From Petrolisthes cinctipes (lineage: Eukaryota; Arthropoda; Malacostraca; Decapoda; Porcellanidae), in assembly GCA_033782935.1 (NCBI GenBank), contig JAWQEG010001220.1:2356001-2420000 (forward strand): a stretch of 64,000 nucleotides of DNA, in the 5' to 3' direction. Within the stretch, counting starts at the first letter, position 1. Each line of letters starts with the position of its first letter. Both the position numbers and the translations under genes were made by a program. This document shows positions 51,191 to 63,776 of the stretch, one piece after another. The notes below the pieces were generated by a model. It was not told the origin of the DNA and did not search any database. It was given only the letters and a program-made list of their open reading frames with translations.

Positions 51191-54100
51191 TATCTCAAAT
51201 TCAGTCCCAAAACACCCGAAAATTCGATATTTAGGGGTCCCAGAAGCGATCTGTACATGCCTACTCCGTGTTAAAGTATTTTCAAAATACATGCTCAAAA
51301 CATACTGAAAATCGATCATTTAGGTGCACAAAAGTCGATATGTGCATGCATCTTCAGTACCCGTTTATATCTCAAATTCAGTCTAAAAACACCCGAAAAT
51401 TCAATATTTTGGGGTCCCAGAAGCAATCTGTACATGCCTACTCCGTGTTAGAGTATTTTCAAAATTCAGGCCCAAAACATGCTGAAAATCGATATTTTTG
51501 GTGCCCAAAGACAATATGTGCATGTATCTTCTGTACCCGTTTATATCTCAAATTCAGGCTCAAAACACCCGAAATTTCAATATTTTGGGGTCCCAGAAGC
51601 AATCTGTACATGCCTACTCAGTGTTAGAGTATTTTCAAAATACAGGCCCAAAGCATGCTAAAAATCGATATTTTAGATGCCCAAAGTCAATATGTGCATG
51701 TATCTTCTGTACCCGTTTATATCTCAAATTCAGGTTCAAAACACCCGAAAATTCAATATTTTGGGGTCCCAGAAGCAATCTGTACATGCCTACACAATGC
51801 TAGAATATTTTCAAAATATAGGCTAAAAACATGCTAAAAATCGACATTTTAGGTGCCAAAAAATCGATATCTCAAATTCAGTCCCAAAACACCCGAAAAA
51901 TCGATATTTAGAGGTCCCAGAAGGTATCTGTACATGCCTACTCCGTTGTAGAGTATTTTTAAAATACAGGCCAAAAACATACTGAAAATCGATCTTTTAG
52001 GTGCCCAAAAGTCGATATGTGCATGCATCTTCTGTACCCGTTTATATCTCAAATTCTGGCCCTAAACACCCGAAAATTCGATATTTTGGGGTCCCAGAAG
52101 CGATCTGTACATGCCTACTCCGTGTTAGAGTATTTTCAAAATTCAGGCCCAGAACATGCTGAAAATCGATATTTTTAGTGCCCAAAGTCAATATGTGCAT
52201 GTATCTTCTGTACCCGTTTATATCTCAAATTCAGGCTCAAAACACCCGAAAATTCAATATTTTGGGGTCCCAAAAGCAATCTGTACATGCCTACTCCGTG
52301 TTAGAGTATTTTCAAAATACATGCTCAAAACATACTGAAAATCGATCTTTTAGGTGCACAAAAGTCGATATGTGCATGCATCTTCAGTACCCGTTTATAT
52401 CTCAAATTCAGGCTCAAAACACCCGAAAATTCAATATTTTGGGGTCCCATAAGCGATCTGTACATGCCTACTCCGTGTTAGAGTATTTTCAAAATACAGG
52501 CCCAAAACATGCTGAAAATCGATATTTTTGGTGCCCAAAGTCAATATGTGCATGTATCTTCTGTACCCGTTTATATCTCAAATTCAGGCTCAAAACACCC
52601 GAAAATTCAATATTTTGGGGTCCCAGAAGCAATCTGTACATGCCTACACAATGCTAGAATATTTTCAAAATATAGGCTAAAAACATGCTGAAAATCGACA
52701 TTTTAGGTGCCAAAAAATCGATATCTCAAATTCAGTCCCAAAACACCCGAAAATTCGATATTTAGAGGTCCCAGAAGGTATCTGTACATGCCTACTCCGT
52801 GTTAGAGTATTTTTAAAATACAAGCCAAAAACATACTGAAAATCGATCTTTTAGGTGCCCAAAAGTCGATATGTGCATGCATCTTCTGTACCCGTTTATA
52901 TCTCAAATTCTTGCCCTAAACACCCGAAAATTCAATATTTTGGGGTCCCAGAAGCGATCTGTACATGCCTACTCCGTGTTAGAGTATTTTCAAAATTCAG
53001 GCCCAAAACATGCTGAAAATCGATATTTTTGGTGCCCAAAGTCAATATGTGCATGTATCTTCTGTACCCGTTTATATCTCAAATTCAGGCTCAAAACACC
53101 CGAAAATTCAATATTTTGGGGTCCCAGAAGCAATCTGTACATGCCTACACAGTGCTAGAATATTTTCTAAATATAGAATAAAAACATGCTAAAAATCGAC
53201 ATTTTAGGTGCCAAAAAATCGATATCTCAAATTCAGTCCCAAAACACCCCAAAATTCGATATTTAGAGGTCCCAGAAGGTATCTGTAAATGCCTACTCCG
53301 TGTTAGAGTATTTTCAAAATACAGGCCAAAAACATACTGAAAATCGATCTTTTAGGTGCCCAAAAGTCGATATATGCATGCATCTTCTGTACCCGTTTAT
53401 ATCTCAAATTCTGGCCTTAAACACCCGAAAATTCGATATTTTGGGGTCCCAGAAGCGATCTGTACATTCCTACTCCGTGTTAGAGTATTTTCAAAATTCA
53501 GGACCAGAACATGCTGAAAATCGATATTTTTGGTGCCCAAAGTCAATATGTGCATGTATCTTCTGTACCCGTTTATATCTCAAATTCAGGCTTAAAACAC
53601 CCGAAAATTCAATATTTTGGGGTCCCAGAAGCAATCAGTACATGCCTACTCAGTGCTAGAATATTTTCAAAATATAGGCTAAAAACATGCTAAAAATCGA
53701 TCTTTTATGTGCCAAAAAGTCGATATCTCAAATTCAGTCCCAAACACCCGAAAATTCGATATTCAGGGGTCCCAGAAGCGATCTGTACATGCCTACTCCG
53801 TGTTAGAGTATTTTCAAAATACATGCTCAAAACATACTGAAAATCGATCTTTTAGGTGCACAAAAGTCGATATGTGCATGCATCTTCAGTACCCGTTTAT
53901 ATCTCAAATTCAGGCTCAAAACACCCGAAAATTCAATATTTTGGGGTCCCATAAGCGATCTGTACATGCCTACTCAGTGTTAGAGTATTTTCAAAATTCA
54001 GGCCCAAAACATGCTGAAAATCGATATTTTTGGTGCCCAAAGTCAATATGTGCATGTATCTTCTGTACCCGTTTATATCTCAAATTCAGGCTCAAAACAC

Positions 54101-55397
54101 CCGAAAATTCAATATTTTGGAGTCCCAGAAGCAATCTGTACATGCCTACACAGTGCTAGAATATTTTCAAAATATAGGCTAAAAACATGCTGAAAATCGA
54201 CATTTTAGGTGCCAAAAAATCGATATCTCAAATTCAGTCCCAAAACACCCGAAAATTCGATATTTAGAGGTCCCAGAAGGTATCTGTACATGCCTACTCC
54301 GTGTTAGAGTATTTTCAAAATACAGGCCAAAAACATACTAAAAATCGATCTTTTAGGTGCCCAAAAGTCGATATGTGCATGCATCTTCTGTACCCGTTTA
54401 TATCTCAAATTCTGGCCCTAAACACCCGAAAATTCGATATTTTGGGGTCCCAGAAGCGATCTGTACAACTCAGTGCTAGAATATTTTTAAAATATAGGCT
54501 AAAAACATGCTAAAAATCGATCGTTTAGGTGCCAAAAAGTCGATATCTCAAATTCAGTCCCAAAACACCCGAAAATTCGATATTTAGGGGTCCCAGAAGC
54601 GATCTGTACATGCCTACTCCGTGTTAGAGTATTTTCAAAATACATGCTCAAAACATACTGAAAATCGATCTTTTAGGTGCACAAAAGTCGATATGTGCAT
54701 GCATCTTCAGTACCAGTTTATATCTCAAATTCATGCTCAAAACACCCGAAAATTCAATATTTTCGGGTCCAAGAAGCAATCTGTACATGCCTACTCAGTG
54801 TTAGAGTATTTTCAAAATACAGGCCAAAAACATGCTGAAAATCGATATTTTAGATGCCCAAAGTCAATATGTGCATGTATCTTCTGTACCCGTTTATATC
54901 TCAAATTCAGGCTCAAAACACCCGAAAATTCAATATTTTGGGGTCCCAGAAGCAATCTGTACATGCCTACACAGTGCTAGAATATTTTCAAAATATAGGC
55001 TAAAAACATGCTAAATATCGACATTTTAGGTGCCAAAAAATCGATATCTCAAATTCAGTCCCAAAACACCCGAAAATTCGATATTTAGAGGTCCCAGAAG
55101 TTATCTGTACATGCCTACTCCGTGTTAGAGTATTTTCAAATTACAGGCCAAAAACATACTGAAAATCGATCTTTTAGGTGCCCAAAAGTCGATATGTGCA
55201 TGCATCTTCTGTACCCGTTTATATCTCAAATTCTGGCCCTAAACACCCGAAAATTCGATATTTTGGGGTCCCAGAAGCGATCTGTACATGCCTACTCCGT
55301 GTTAGAGTATTTTCAAAATTCAAGCCCAAAACATGCTGAAAATCGATATTTTTGGTGCCCAAAGTCAATATGTGCATGTATCTTCTGTACCCGTTTA
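51191..55397 (+). repeat. HOR family II, unit 3 (partial)
   Basis: This copy matches unit 2 at offset 6348 to about 53.2 kb, then at offset 6849 to about 55.4 kb. The 501 bp change of offset means that one whole C-A-B trimer was gained between about 52.72 and 53.72 kb. After 55.4 kb the next monomer is a 138 bp B where unit 2 has A2, so the family II order ends there. Shared marks include CCGTTGTAGAG near 51944, AATCAGTACATG near 53635 and ATTTTCGGGTCC near 54761. Confidence 0.84.
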
Positions 55398-57993
55398 TAT
55401 CTCAAATTCAGGCTCAAAACACCCGAAAATTCAATATTTTGGGGTCCCAGAAGCAATCTGTACAGTGCTAGAATATTTTCAAAATATAGGCTAAAAACAT
55501 GCTAAAAATCGATCTTTTAGGTGCCAAAAAGTCGATATCTCAAATTCAGTCCCAAAACACCCGAAAATTCGATATTTAGGGGTCCCAGAAGCGATCTGTA
55601 CATGCCTACTCCGAGTTAGAGTATTTTCAAAATACATGCTCAAAACATACTGAAAATCGATCTTTTAGGTTCACAAAAGTCGATATGTGCATGCATCTTC
55701 AGTACCCGTTTATATCTCAAATTCAGGCTCAAAACACACGAAAATTCAATATTTTGGAGTCCCAGAAGCAATCTGTACATGCCTACACAGTGCTAGAATA
55801 TTTTCAAAATATAGGCTAAAAACATGCTGAAAATCGACATTTTAGGTACCAAAAAATCGATATCTCAAATTCAGTCCCAAAACACCCGAAAATTCGATAT
55901 TTAGAGGTCCCAGAAGCAATCTGTACATGCCTACTCAGTGTTAGAGTATTTTCAAAATACAGGCCCAAAACATGCTGAAAATCGATATTTTAGATGCCCA
56001 AAGTCAATATGTGCATGTATCTTCTGTACCCGTTTATATCTCAAATTCAGGCTTAAAACACCCGAAAATTCAATATTTTGGGGTCCCAGAAGCAATCTGT
56101 ACATGCCTACACAGTGCTAGAATATTTTCAAAATATAGGCTAAAAACATGCTAAAAATCGACATTTTAGGTGCCAAAAAATCGATATCTCAAATTCAGTC
56201 CCTAAACACCCGAAAATTCGATATTTAGAGGTCCCAGAAGGTATCTGTACATGCCTACTCCGTGTTAGAGTATTTTCAAATTACAGGCCAAAAACATACT
56301 GAAAATCGATCTTTTAGGTGCCTAAAAGTCGATATGTGCATGCATCTTCTGTACCCGTTTATATCTCAAATTCTGGCCCTAAACACCCGAAAATTCGATA
56401 TTTTGAGGTCCCAGAAGCGATCTGTACATGCCTACTCCGTGTTAGAGTATTTTCAAAATTCAGGCCCAAAACATGCTGAAAATCGATATTTTTGGTGCCC
56501 AAAGTCAATATGTGCATGTATCTTCTGTACCCGTTTATATCTCAAATTCATGCTCAAAACACCCGAAAATTCAATATTTAGGGGTCCCAGAAGCAATCTG
56601 TACAGTGCTAGAATATTTTCAAAATATAGGCTAAAAACATGCTAAAAATCGATATTTTAGGTGCCAAAAAGTCGATATCTCAAATTCAGTCACAAAACAC
56701 CAGAAAATTCGATATTTAGGGGTCCCAGAAGCGATCTGTACATGCCTACTCCGAGTTAGAGTATTTTCAAAATACATGCTCAAAACATACTGAAAATCGA
56801 TCTTTTAGGTGCACAAAAGTCAATATGTGCATGCATCTTCAGTACCCGTTTATATCTCAAATTCAGGCTCAAAACACCCGAAAATTCAATATTTTGGGGT
56901 CCCAGAAGCAATCTGTACATGCCTACACAGTGCTAGAATATTTTCAAAATATAGGCTAAAAACATGCTGAAAATCGACATTTTAGGTGCCAAAAAATCGA
57001 TATCTCAAATTCAGTCCCAAAACACCCGAAAATTCGATATTTAGAGGTCCCAGAAGGTATCTGTACATGCCTACTCCGTGTTAGAGTATTTTCAAAATAC
57101 AGGCCAAAAACATACTGAAAATCGATCTTTTAGGTGCCCAAAAGTCGATATGTGCATGCATCTTCTGTATCCGTTTATATCTCAAATTCTGGCCCTAAAT
57201 ACCCGAAAATTCGATATTTTGGGGTCCCAGAAGCGATCTGTACATGCCTACTCCGTGTTAGAGTATTTTCAAAATTCAGGCCCAAAACATGCTGAAAATC
57301 GATATTTTTGGTGCCCAAAGTCAATATGTGCATGTATCTTCTGTACCCGTTTATATCTCAAATTCAGGCTCAAAACACCCGAAAATTCAATATTTTGGGG
57401 TCCCAGAAGCAATCTGTACAGTGCTAGAATATTTTTAAAATATAGGCTAAAAACATGCTAAAAATCGATCTTTTAGGTGCCAAAAAGTCGATATCTCAAA
57501 TTCAGTCCCAAAACACCCGAAAATTCGATATTTAGGGTTCCCAGAAGCGATCTGTACATGCCTACTCCGTGTTAGAGTATTTTCAAAATACATGCTCAAA
57601 ACATACTGAAAATCGATCTTTTAGGTGCACAAAAGTCGATATGTGCATGCATCTTCAGTACCCGTTTATATCTCAAATTGAGGCTCAAAACACCCGAAAA
57701 TTCAATATTTTGGGGTCCCAGAAGATATCTGTACATGCCTACTCAGTGTTAGAGTATTTTCAAATTACAGGCCCAAAACATGCTGAAAATCGATATTTTA
57801 GATGCCCAAAAGTCGATATGTGCATGTATCTTCTGTACCCGTTTATATCTCAAATTCAGGCTCAAAACACCCGAAAATTCAATGTTTTGGGGTCCCAGAA
57901 GCGATCTGTACATGCCTACTCCGTGTTAGAGTATTTTCAAAATATAGGCTAAAAACATGCTAAAAATCGACATTTTAGGTGCCAAAAAATCGA
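55398..57993 (+). repeat. Transition segment between families II and III
   Basis: This stretch contains a 138 bp B, C 55536, B 55713, a C/A2 hybrid 55861-56036, B 56037, then blocks at 56185 (816), 57001 (491) and 57492 (502). The hybrid begins CAGTCCCAAAACACCCG and TTTAGAGG like C, then switches to AGCAATC and TCAGTGTTAG like A2. TTTTCAAATTACAGG, a family II mark, persists at 56275. ATTGAGGCTC at about 57678 is the first family III mark. Confidence 0.8.
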
Positions 57994-60479
57994 TATCTCA
58001 AATTCAGTCCCAAAACACCCGAAAATTCGATATTTAGAGGTCCCAGAAGGTATCTGTACATGCCTACTCCGTGTTAGAGTATTTTCAAAATACAGGCCAA
58101 AAACATACTGAAAATCGATCTTTTAGGTGCCCAAAAGTCGATATGTGCATGCATCTTCTGTACCCGTTTATATCTCAAATTCTGGCCCTAAACACCCGAA
58201 AATTCGATATATTGGGGTCCCAGAAGCGATCTGTACATGCCTACTCCGTGTTAGAGTATTTTCAAAATTCAGGCCCAAAACATGCTGAAAATCGATATTT
58301 TTGGTGCCCAAAGTCAATATGAGCATGTATCTTCTGTACCCGTTTATATCTCAAATTCAGGCTCAAAACACCCGAAAATTCAATATTTTGGTGTCCCAGA
58401 AGCAATCTGTACAGTGCTAGAATATTTTCAAAATATAGGCTAAAAACATGCTAAAAATCGATCTTTTAGGTGCCAAAAAGTCGATATCTCAAATTCAGTC
58501 CCAAAACACCCGAAAATTCGATATTTAGGGGTCCCAGAAGCGATCTGTACATGCCTACTCCGTGTTAGAGTATTTTCAAAATACATGCTCAAAACATACT
58601 GAAAATCGATCTTTTAGGTGCACAAAAGTCGATATGTGCATGCATCTTCAGTACCCGTTTATATCTCAAATTGAGGCTCAAAACACCCGAAAATTCAATA
58701 TTTTGGGGTCCCAGAAGCGATCTGTACATGCCTACTCCGTGTTAGAGTATTTTCAAAATACATGCTCAAAACATACTGAAAATCGATCTTTTAGGTGCAC
58801 AAAAGTCGATATGTGCATACATCTTCAGTACCCGTTTATATCTCAAATTTAGGCTCAAAACACCCGAAAATTCAATATTTTGTGGTCCCAGAAGCAATCT
58901 GTACATGCCTACACAGTGCTAGAATATTTTCAAAATATTGGCTAAAAACATGCTGAAAATCGACATTTTAGATGCCAAAAAATCGATATCTCAAATTCAG
59001 TCCCAAAACACCCGAAAATTCGATATTTAGAGGTCCCAGAAGGTATCTGTACATGCCTACTCCGTGTTAGAGTATTTTCAAAATACAGGCCAAAAACATA
59101 CTGAAAATCGATCTTTTATGTGCCCAAAAGTCGATATGTGCATGCATCTTCTGTACCCGTTTATATCTCAAATTCTGGCCCTAAACACCCGAAAATTCGA
59201 TATTTTGGGGTCCCAGAAGCGATCTGTACATGCCTACTCCGTGTTAGAGTAGATTCAAAATTCAGGCCCAAAACATGCTGAAAATCGATATTTTTGGTGC
59301 CCAAAGTCAATATGTGCATGTATCTTCTGTACCCGTTTATATCTCAAATTCAGGCTAAAAACACCCGAAAATTCAATATTTTGGGATCCCAGAAGCAATC
59401 TGTACAGTGCTAGAATATTTTCAAAATATAGGCTAAAAACATGCTAAAAATCGATCTTTTAGGTGCCAAAAAGTCGATATCTCAAATTCAGTCCCAAAAC
59501 ACCCGAAAATTCGATATTTAGGGGTCCCAGAAGCGATCTGTACATGCCTACTCCGTGTTAGAGTATTTTCAAAATACATGCTCAAAACATACTGAAAATC
59601 GATCTTTTAGGTGCACAAAAGTCGATATGTGCATGCATCTTCAGTACCCGTTTATATCTCAAATTGAGGCTCAAAACACCCGAAAATTCAATATTTTGGG
59701 GTCCCAGAAGCAATCTGTACATGCCTACTCAGTGTTAGAGTATTTTCAAAATACAGGCCCAAAACATGCTGAAAATCGATATTTTAGATGCCCAAAGTCA
59801 ATATTTGCATGTATCTTCTGTACCCGTTTATATCTCAAATTCAGGCTCAAAACACCCGAAAATTCAATGTTTTGGGGTCCCAGAAGCAATCTGTACATGC
59901 CTACACAGTGCTAGAATATTTTCAAAATATAGGCTAAAAACATGCTGAAAATCGACATTTTAGGTGCCAAAAAATCGATATCTCAAATTCAGTCCCAAAA
60001 CACCCGAGAATTCGATATTTAGAGGTCCCAGAAGGTATCTGTACATGCCTACTCTGTGTTAGAGTATTTTCAAAATACAGGCCAAAAACATACTGAAAAT
60101 CGATCTTTTAGGTGCCCAAAAGTCGATATGTGCATGCATCTTCTGTACCCGTTTATATCTCAAATTCTGGCCCTAAACACCCGAAAATTCGATATATTGG
60201 GGTCCCAGAAGCGATCTGTACATGCCTACTCCGTGTTAGAGTATTTTCAAAATTCAGGCCCAAAACATGCTGAAAATCGATATTTTTGGTGCCCAAAGTC
60301 AATATGTGCATGTATCTTCTATACCCGTTTATATCTCAAATTCAGGCTCAAAACACCCGAAAATTCAATATTTTGGGGTCCCAGAAGCAATCTGTACATG
60401 CCTACACAGTGGTAGAATATTTTCAAAATATAGGCTAAAAACATGCTAAAAATCGACATTTTAGGTGCCAAAAAATCGA
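57994..60479 (+). repeat. HOR family III, unit 1 (2486 bp)
   Basis: Blocks are 491 (57994), 502 (58485), 491 (58987), 501 (59478) and 501 (59979) bp. Marks are CGATATATTGGGG near 58203, ATTGAGGCTC near 58671, TTTTATGTGCCC near 59114, GAGTAGATTC near 59247 and TCAATGTTTTGG near 59869. In the 502 bp block the A position is held by a 177 bp A2/C hybrid, giving C-C-B. The last two blocks are ordinary 501 bp trimers. Confidence 0.84.
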
Positions 60480-63400
60480 TATCTCAAATTCAGTCCCAAA
60501 ACACCCGAAAATTCGATATTTAGAGGTCCCAGAAGGTATCTGTACATGCCTACTCCGTGTTAGAGTATTTTCAAAATACAGGCCAAAAACATACTGAAAA
60601 TCGATCTTTTAGGTGCCCAAAAGTCGATATGTGCATGCATCTTCTGTACCCGTTTATATCTCAAATTCTGGCCCTAAACACCCGAAAATTCGATATATTG
60701 GGGTCCCAGAAGCGATCTGTACATGCCTACTCCGTGTTAGAGTATTTTCAAAATTCAGGCCCAAAACATGCTGAAAATCGATATTTTTGGTGCCCAAAGT
60801 CAATATGTGCATGTATCTTCTGTACCCGTTTATATCTCAAATTCAGGCTCAAAACACCCGAAAATTCAATATTTTGGGGTCCCAGAAGCAATCTGTACAG
60901 TGCTAGAATATTTTCAAAATATAGGCTAAAAACATGCTAAAAATCGATCTTTTAGGTGCCAAAAAGTCGATATCTCAAATTCAGTCCCAAAACACCCGAA
61001 AATTCGATATTTAGGGGTCCCAGAAGCGATCTGTACATGCCTACTCCGTGTTAGAGTATTTTCAAAATACATGCTCAAAACATACTGAAAATCGATCTTT
61101 TAGGTGCACAAAAGTCGATATGTGCATGCATCTTCAGTACCCGTTTATATCTCAAATTGAGGCTCAAAACACCCGAAAATTCAATATTTTGGGGTCCCAG
61201 AAGCGATCTGTACATTCCTACTCCGTGTTAGAGTATTTTCAAAATACATGCTCAAAACATACTGAAAATCGATCTTTTAGGTGCACAAAAGTCGATATGT
61301 GCATGCATCTTCAGTACCCGTTTATATCTCAAATTCAGGCTCAAAACACCCGAAAATTCAATATTTTGTGGTCCCAGAAGCAATCTGTACATGCCTACAC
61401 AGTGCTAGAATATTTTCAAAATATTGGCTAAAAACATGCTGAAAATCGACATTTTAGATGCCAAAAAATCGATATCTCAAATTCAGTCCCAAAACACCCG
61501 AAAATTCGATATTTAGAGGTCCCAGAAGGTATCTGTACATGCCTACTCCGTGTTAGAGTATTTTCAAAATACAGGCCAAAAACATACTGAAAATCGATCT
61601 TTTATGTGCCCAAAAGTCGATATGTGCATGCATCTTCTGTACCCGTTTATATCTCAAATTCTGGCCCTAAACACCCGAAAATTCAATATTTTGGGGTCCC
61701 AGAAGCGATCTGTACATGCCTACTCCGTGTTAGAGTATTTTCAAAATTCAGGCCCAAAACATGCTGAAAATCGATATTTTTGGTGCCCAAAGTCAATATG
61801 TGCATGTATCTTCTGTACCCGTTTATATCTCAAATTCAGGCTCAAAACACCCGAAAATTCAATAATTAGGGGTCCCAGAAGCAATCTGTACAGTGCTAGA
61901 ATATTTTCAAAATATAGGCTAAAAACATGCTAAAAATCGATATTTTAGGTGCCAAAAAGTCGATATCTCAAATTCAGTCACAAAACACCCGAAAATTCGA
62001 TATTTAGGGGTCCCAGAAGCGATCTGTACATGCCTACTCCGAGTTATTTTCAAAATACATGCTCAAAACATACTGAAAATCGATCTTTTAGGTGCACAGA
62101 AGTCAATATATGCATGCATCTTCAGTACCCGTTTATATCTCAAATTCAGGCTCAAAACACCCGAAAATTCAATATTTTGGGGTCCCAGAAGCAATCTGTA
62201 CATGCCTACACAGTGCTAGAATATTTTCAAAATATAGGCTAAAAACATGCTGAAAATCGACATTTTAGGTGCCAAAAAATCGATATCTCAAATTCAGTCC
62301 CAAAACACCCGAAAATTCGATATTTAGAGGTCCCAGAAGGTATCTGTACATGCCTACTCCGTGTTAGAGTATTTTCAAAATACAGGCCAAAAACATACTG
62401 AAAATCGATCTTTTAGGTGCCCAAAAGTCGATATGTGCATGCATCTTCTGTATCCGTTTATATCTCAAATTCTGGCCCTAAACACCCGAAAATTCGATAT
62501 TTTGGGGTCCCAGAAGCGATCTGTACATGCCTACTCCGTGTTAGAGTAGATTCAAAATTCAGGCCCAAAACATGCTGAAAATCGATATTTTTGGTGCCCA
62601 AAGTCAATATGTGCATGTATCTTCTGTACCCGTTTATATCTCAAATTCAGGCTAAAAACACCCGAAAATTCAATATTTTGGGATCCCAGAAGCAATCTGT
62701 ACAGTGCTAGAATATTTTCAAAATATAGGCTAAAAACATGCTAAAAATCGATCTTTTAGGTGCCAAAAAGTCGATATCTCAAATTCAGTCCCAAAACACC
62801 CGAAAATTCGATATTTAGGGGTCCCAGAAGCGATCTGTACATGCCTACTCCGTGTTAGAGTATTTTCAAAATACATGCTCAAAACATACTGAAAATCGAT
62901 CTTTTAGGTGCACAAAAGTCGATATGTGCATGCATCTTCAGTACCCGTTTATATCTCAAATTGAGGCTCAAAACACCCGAAAATTCAATATTTTGGGGTC
63001 CCAGAAGCAATCTGTACATGCCTACTCAGTGTTAGAGTATTTTCAAAATACAGGCCCAAAACATGCTGAAAATCGATATTTTAGATGCCCAAAGTCAATA
63101 TTTGCATGTATCTTCTGTACCCGTTTATATCTCAAATTCAGGCTCAAAACACCCGAAAATTCAATGTTTTGGGGTCCCAGAAGCAATCTGTACATGCCTA
63201 CACAGTGCTAGAATATTTTCAAAATATAGGCTAAAAACATGCTGAAAATCGACATTTTAGGTGCCAAAAAATCGATATCTCAAATTCAGTCCCAAAACAC
63301 CCGAAAATTCGATATTTACAGGTCCCAGAAGGTATCTGTACATGCCTACTCTGTGTTAGAGTATTTTCAAAATACAGGCCAAAAACATACTGAAAATCGA

Positions 63401-63776
63401 TCTTTTAGGTGCCCAAAAGTCGATATGTGCATGCATCTTCTGTACCCGTTTATATCTCAAATTCTGGCCCTAAACACCCGAAAATTCGATATATTGGGGT
63501 CCCAGAAGCGATCTGTACATGCCTACTCCGTGTTAGAGTATTTTCAAAATTCAGGCCCAAAACATGCTGAAAATCGATATTTTTGGTGCCCAAAGTCAAT
63601 ATGTGCATGTATCTTCTATACCCGTTTATATCTCAAATTCAGGCTCAAAACACCCGAAAATTCAATATTTTGGGGTCCCAGAAGCAATCTGTACATGCCT
63701 ACACAGTGGTAGAATATTTTCAAAATATAGGCTAAAAACATGCTAAAAATCGACATTTTAGGTGCCAAAAAATCGA
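60480..63776 (+). repeat. HOR family III, unit 2 (3297 bp)
   Basis: Blocks are 491 (60480), 502 (60971), 811 (61473), 491 (62284), 501 (62775) and 501 (63276) bp. The first two pair with unit 1 at offset 2486 and the last three at offset 3297, so unit 2 equals unit 1 plus an 811 bp block. Within the extra block a C monomer has lost about 5 bp (CTCCGAGTTATTTTC near 62037), which explains 811 instead of 816. GAGTAGATTC recurs near 62544. Confidence 0.84.
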
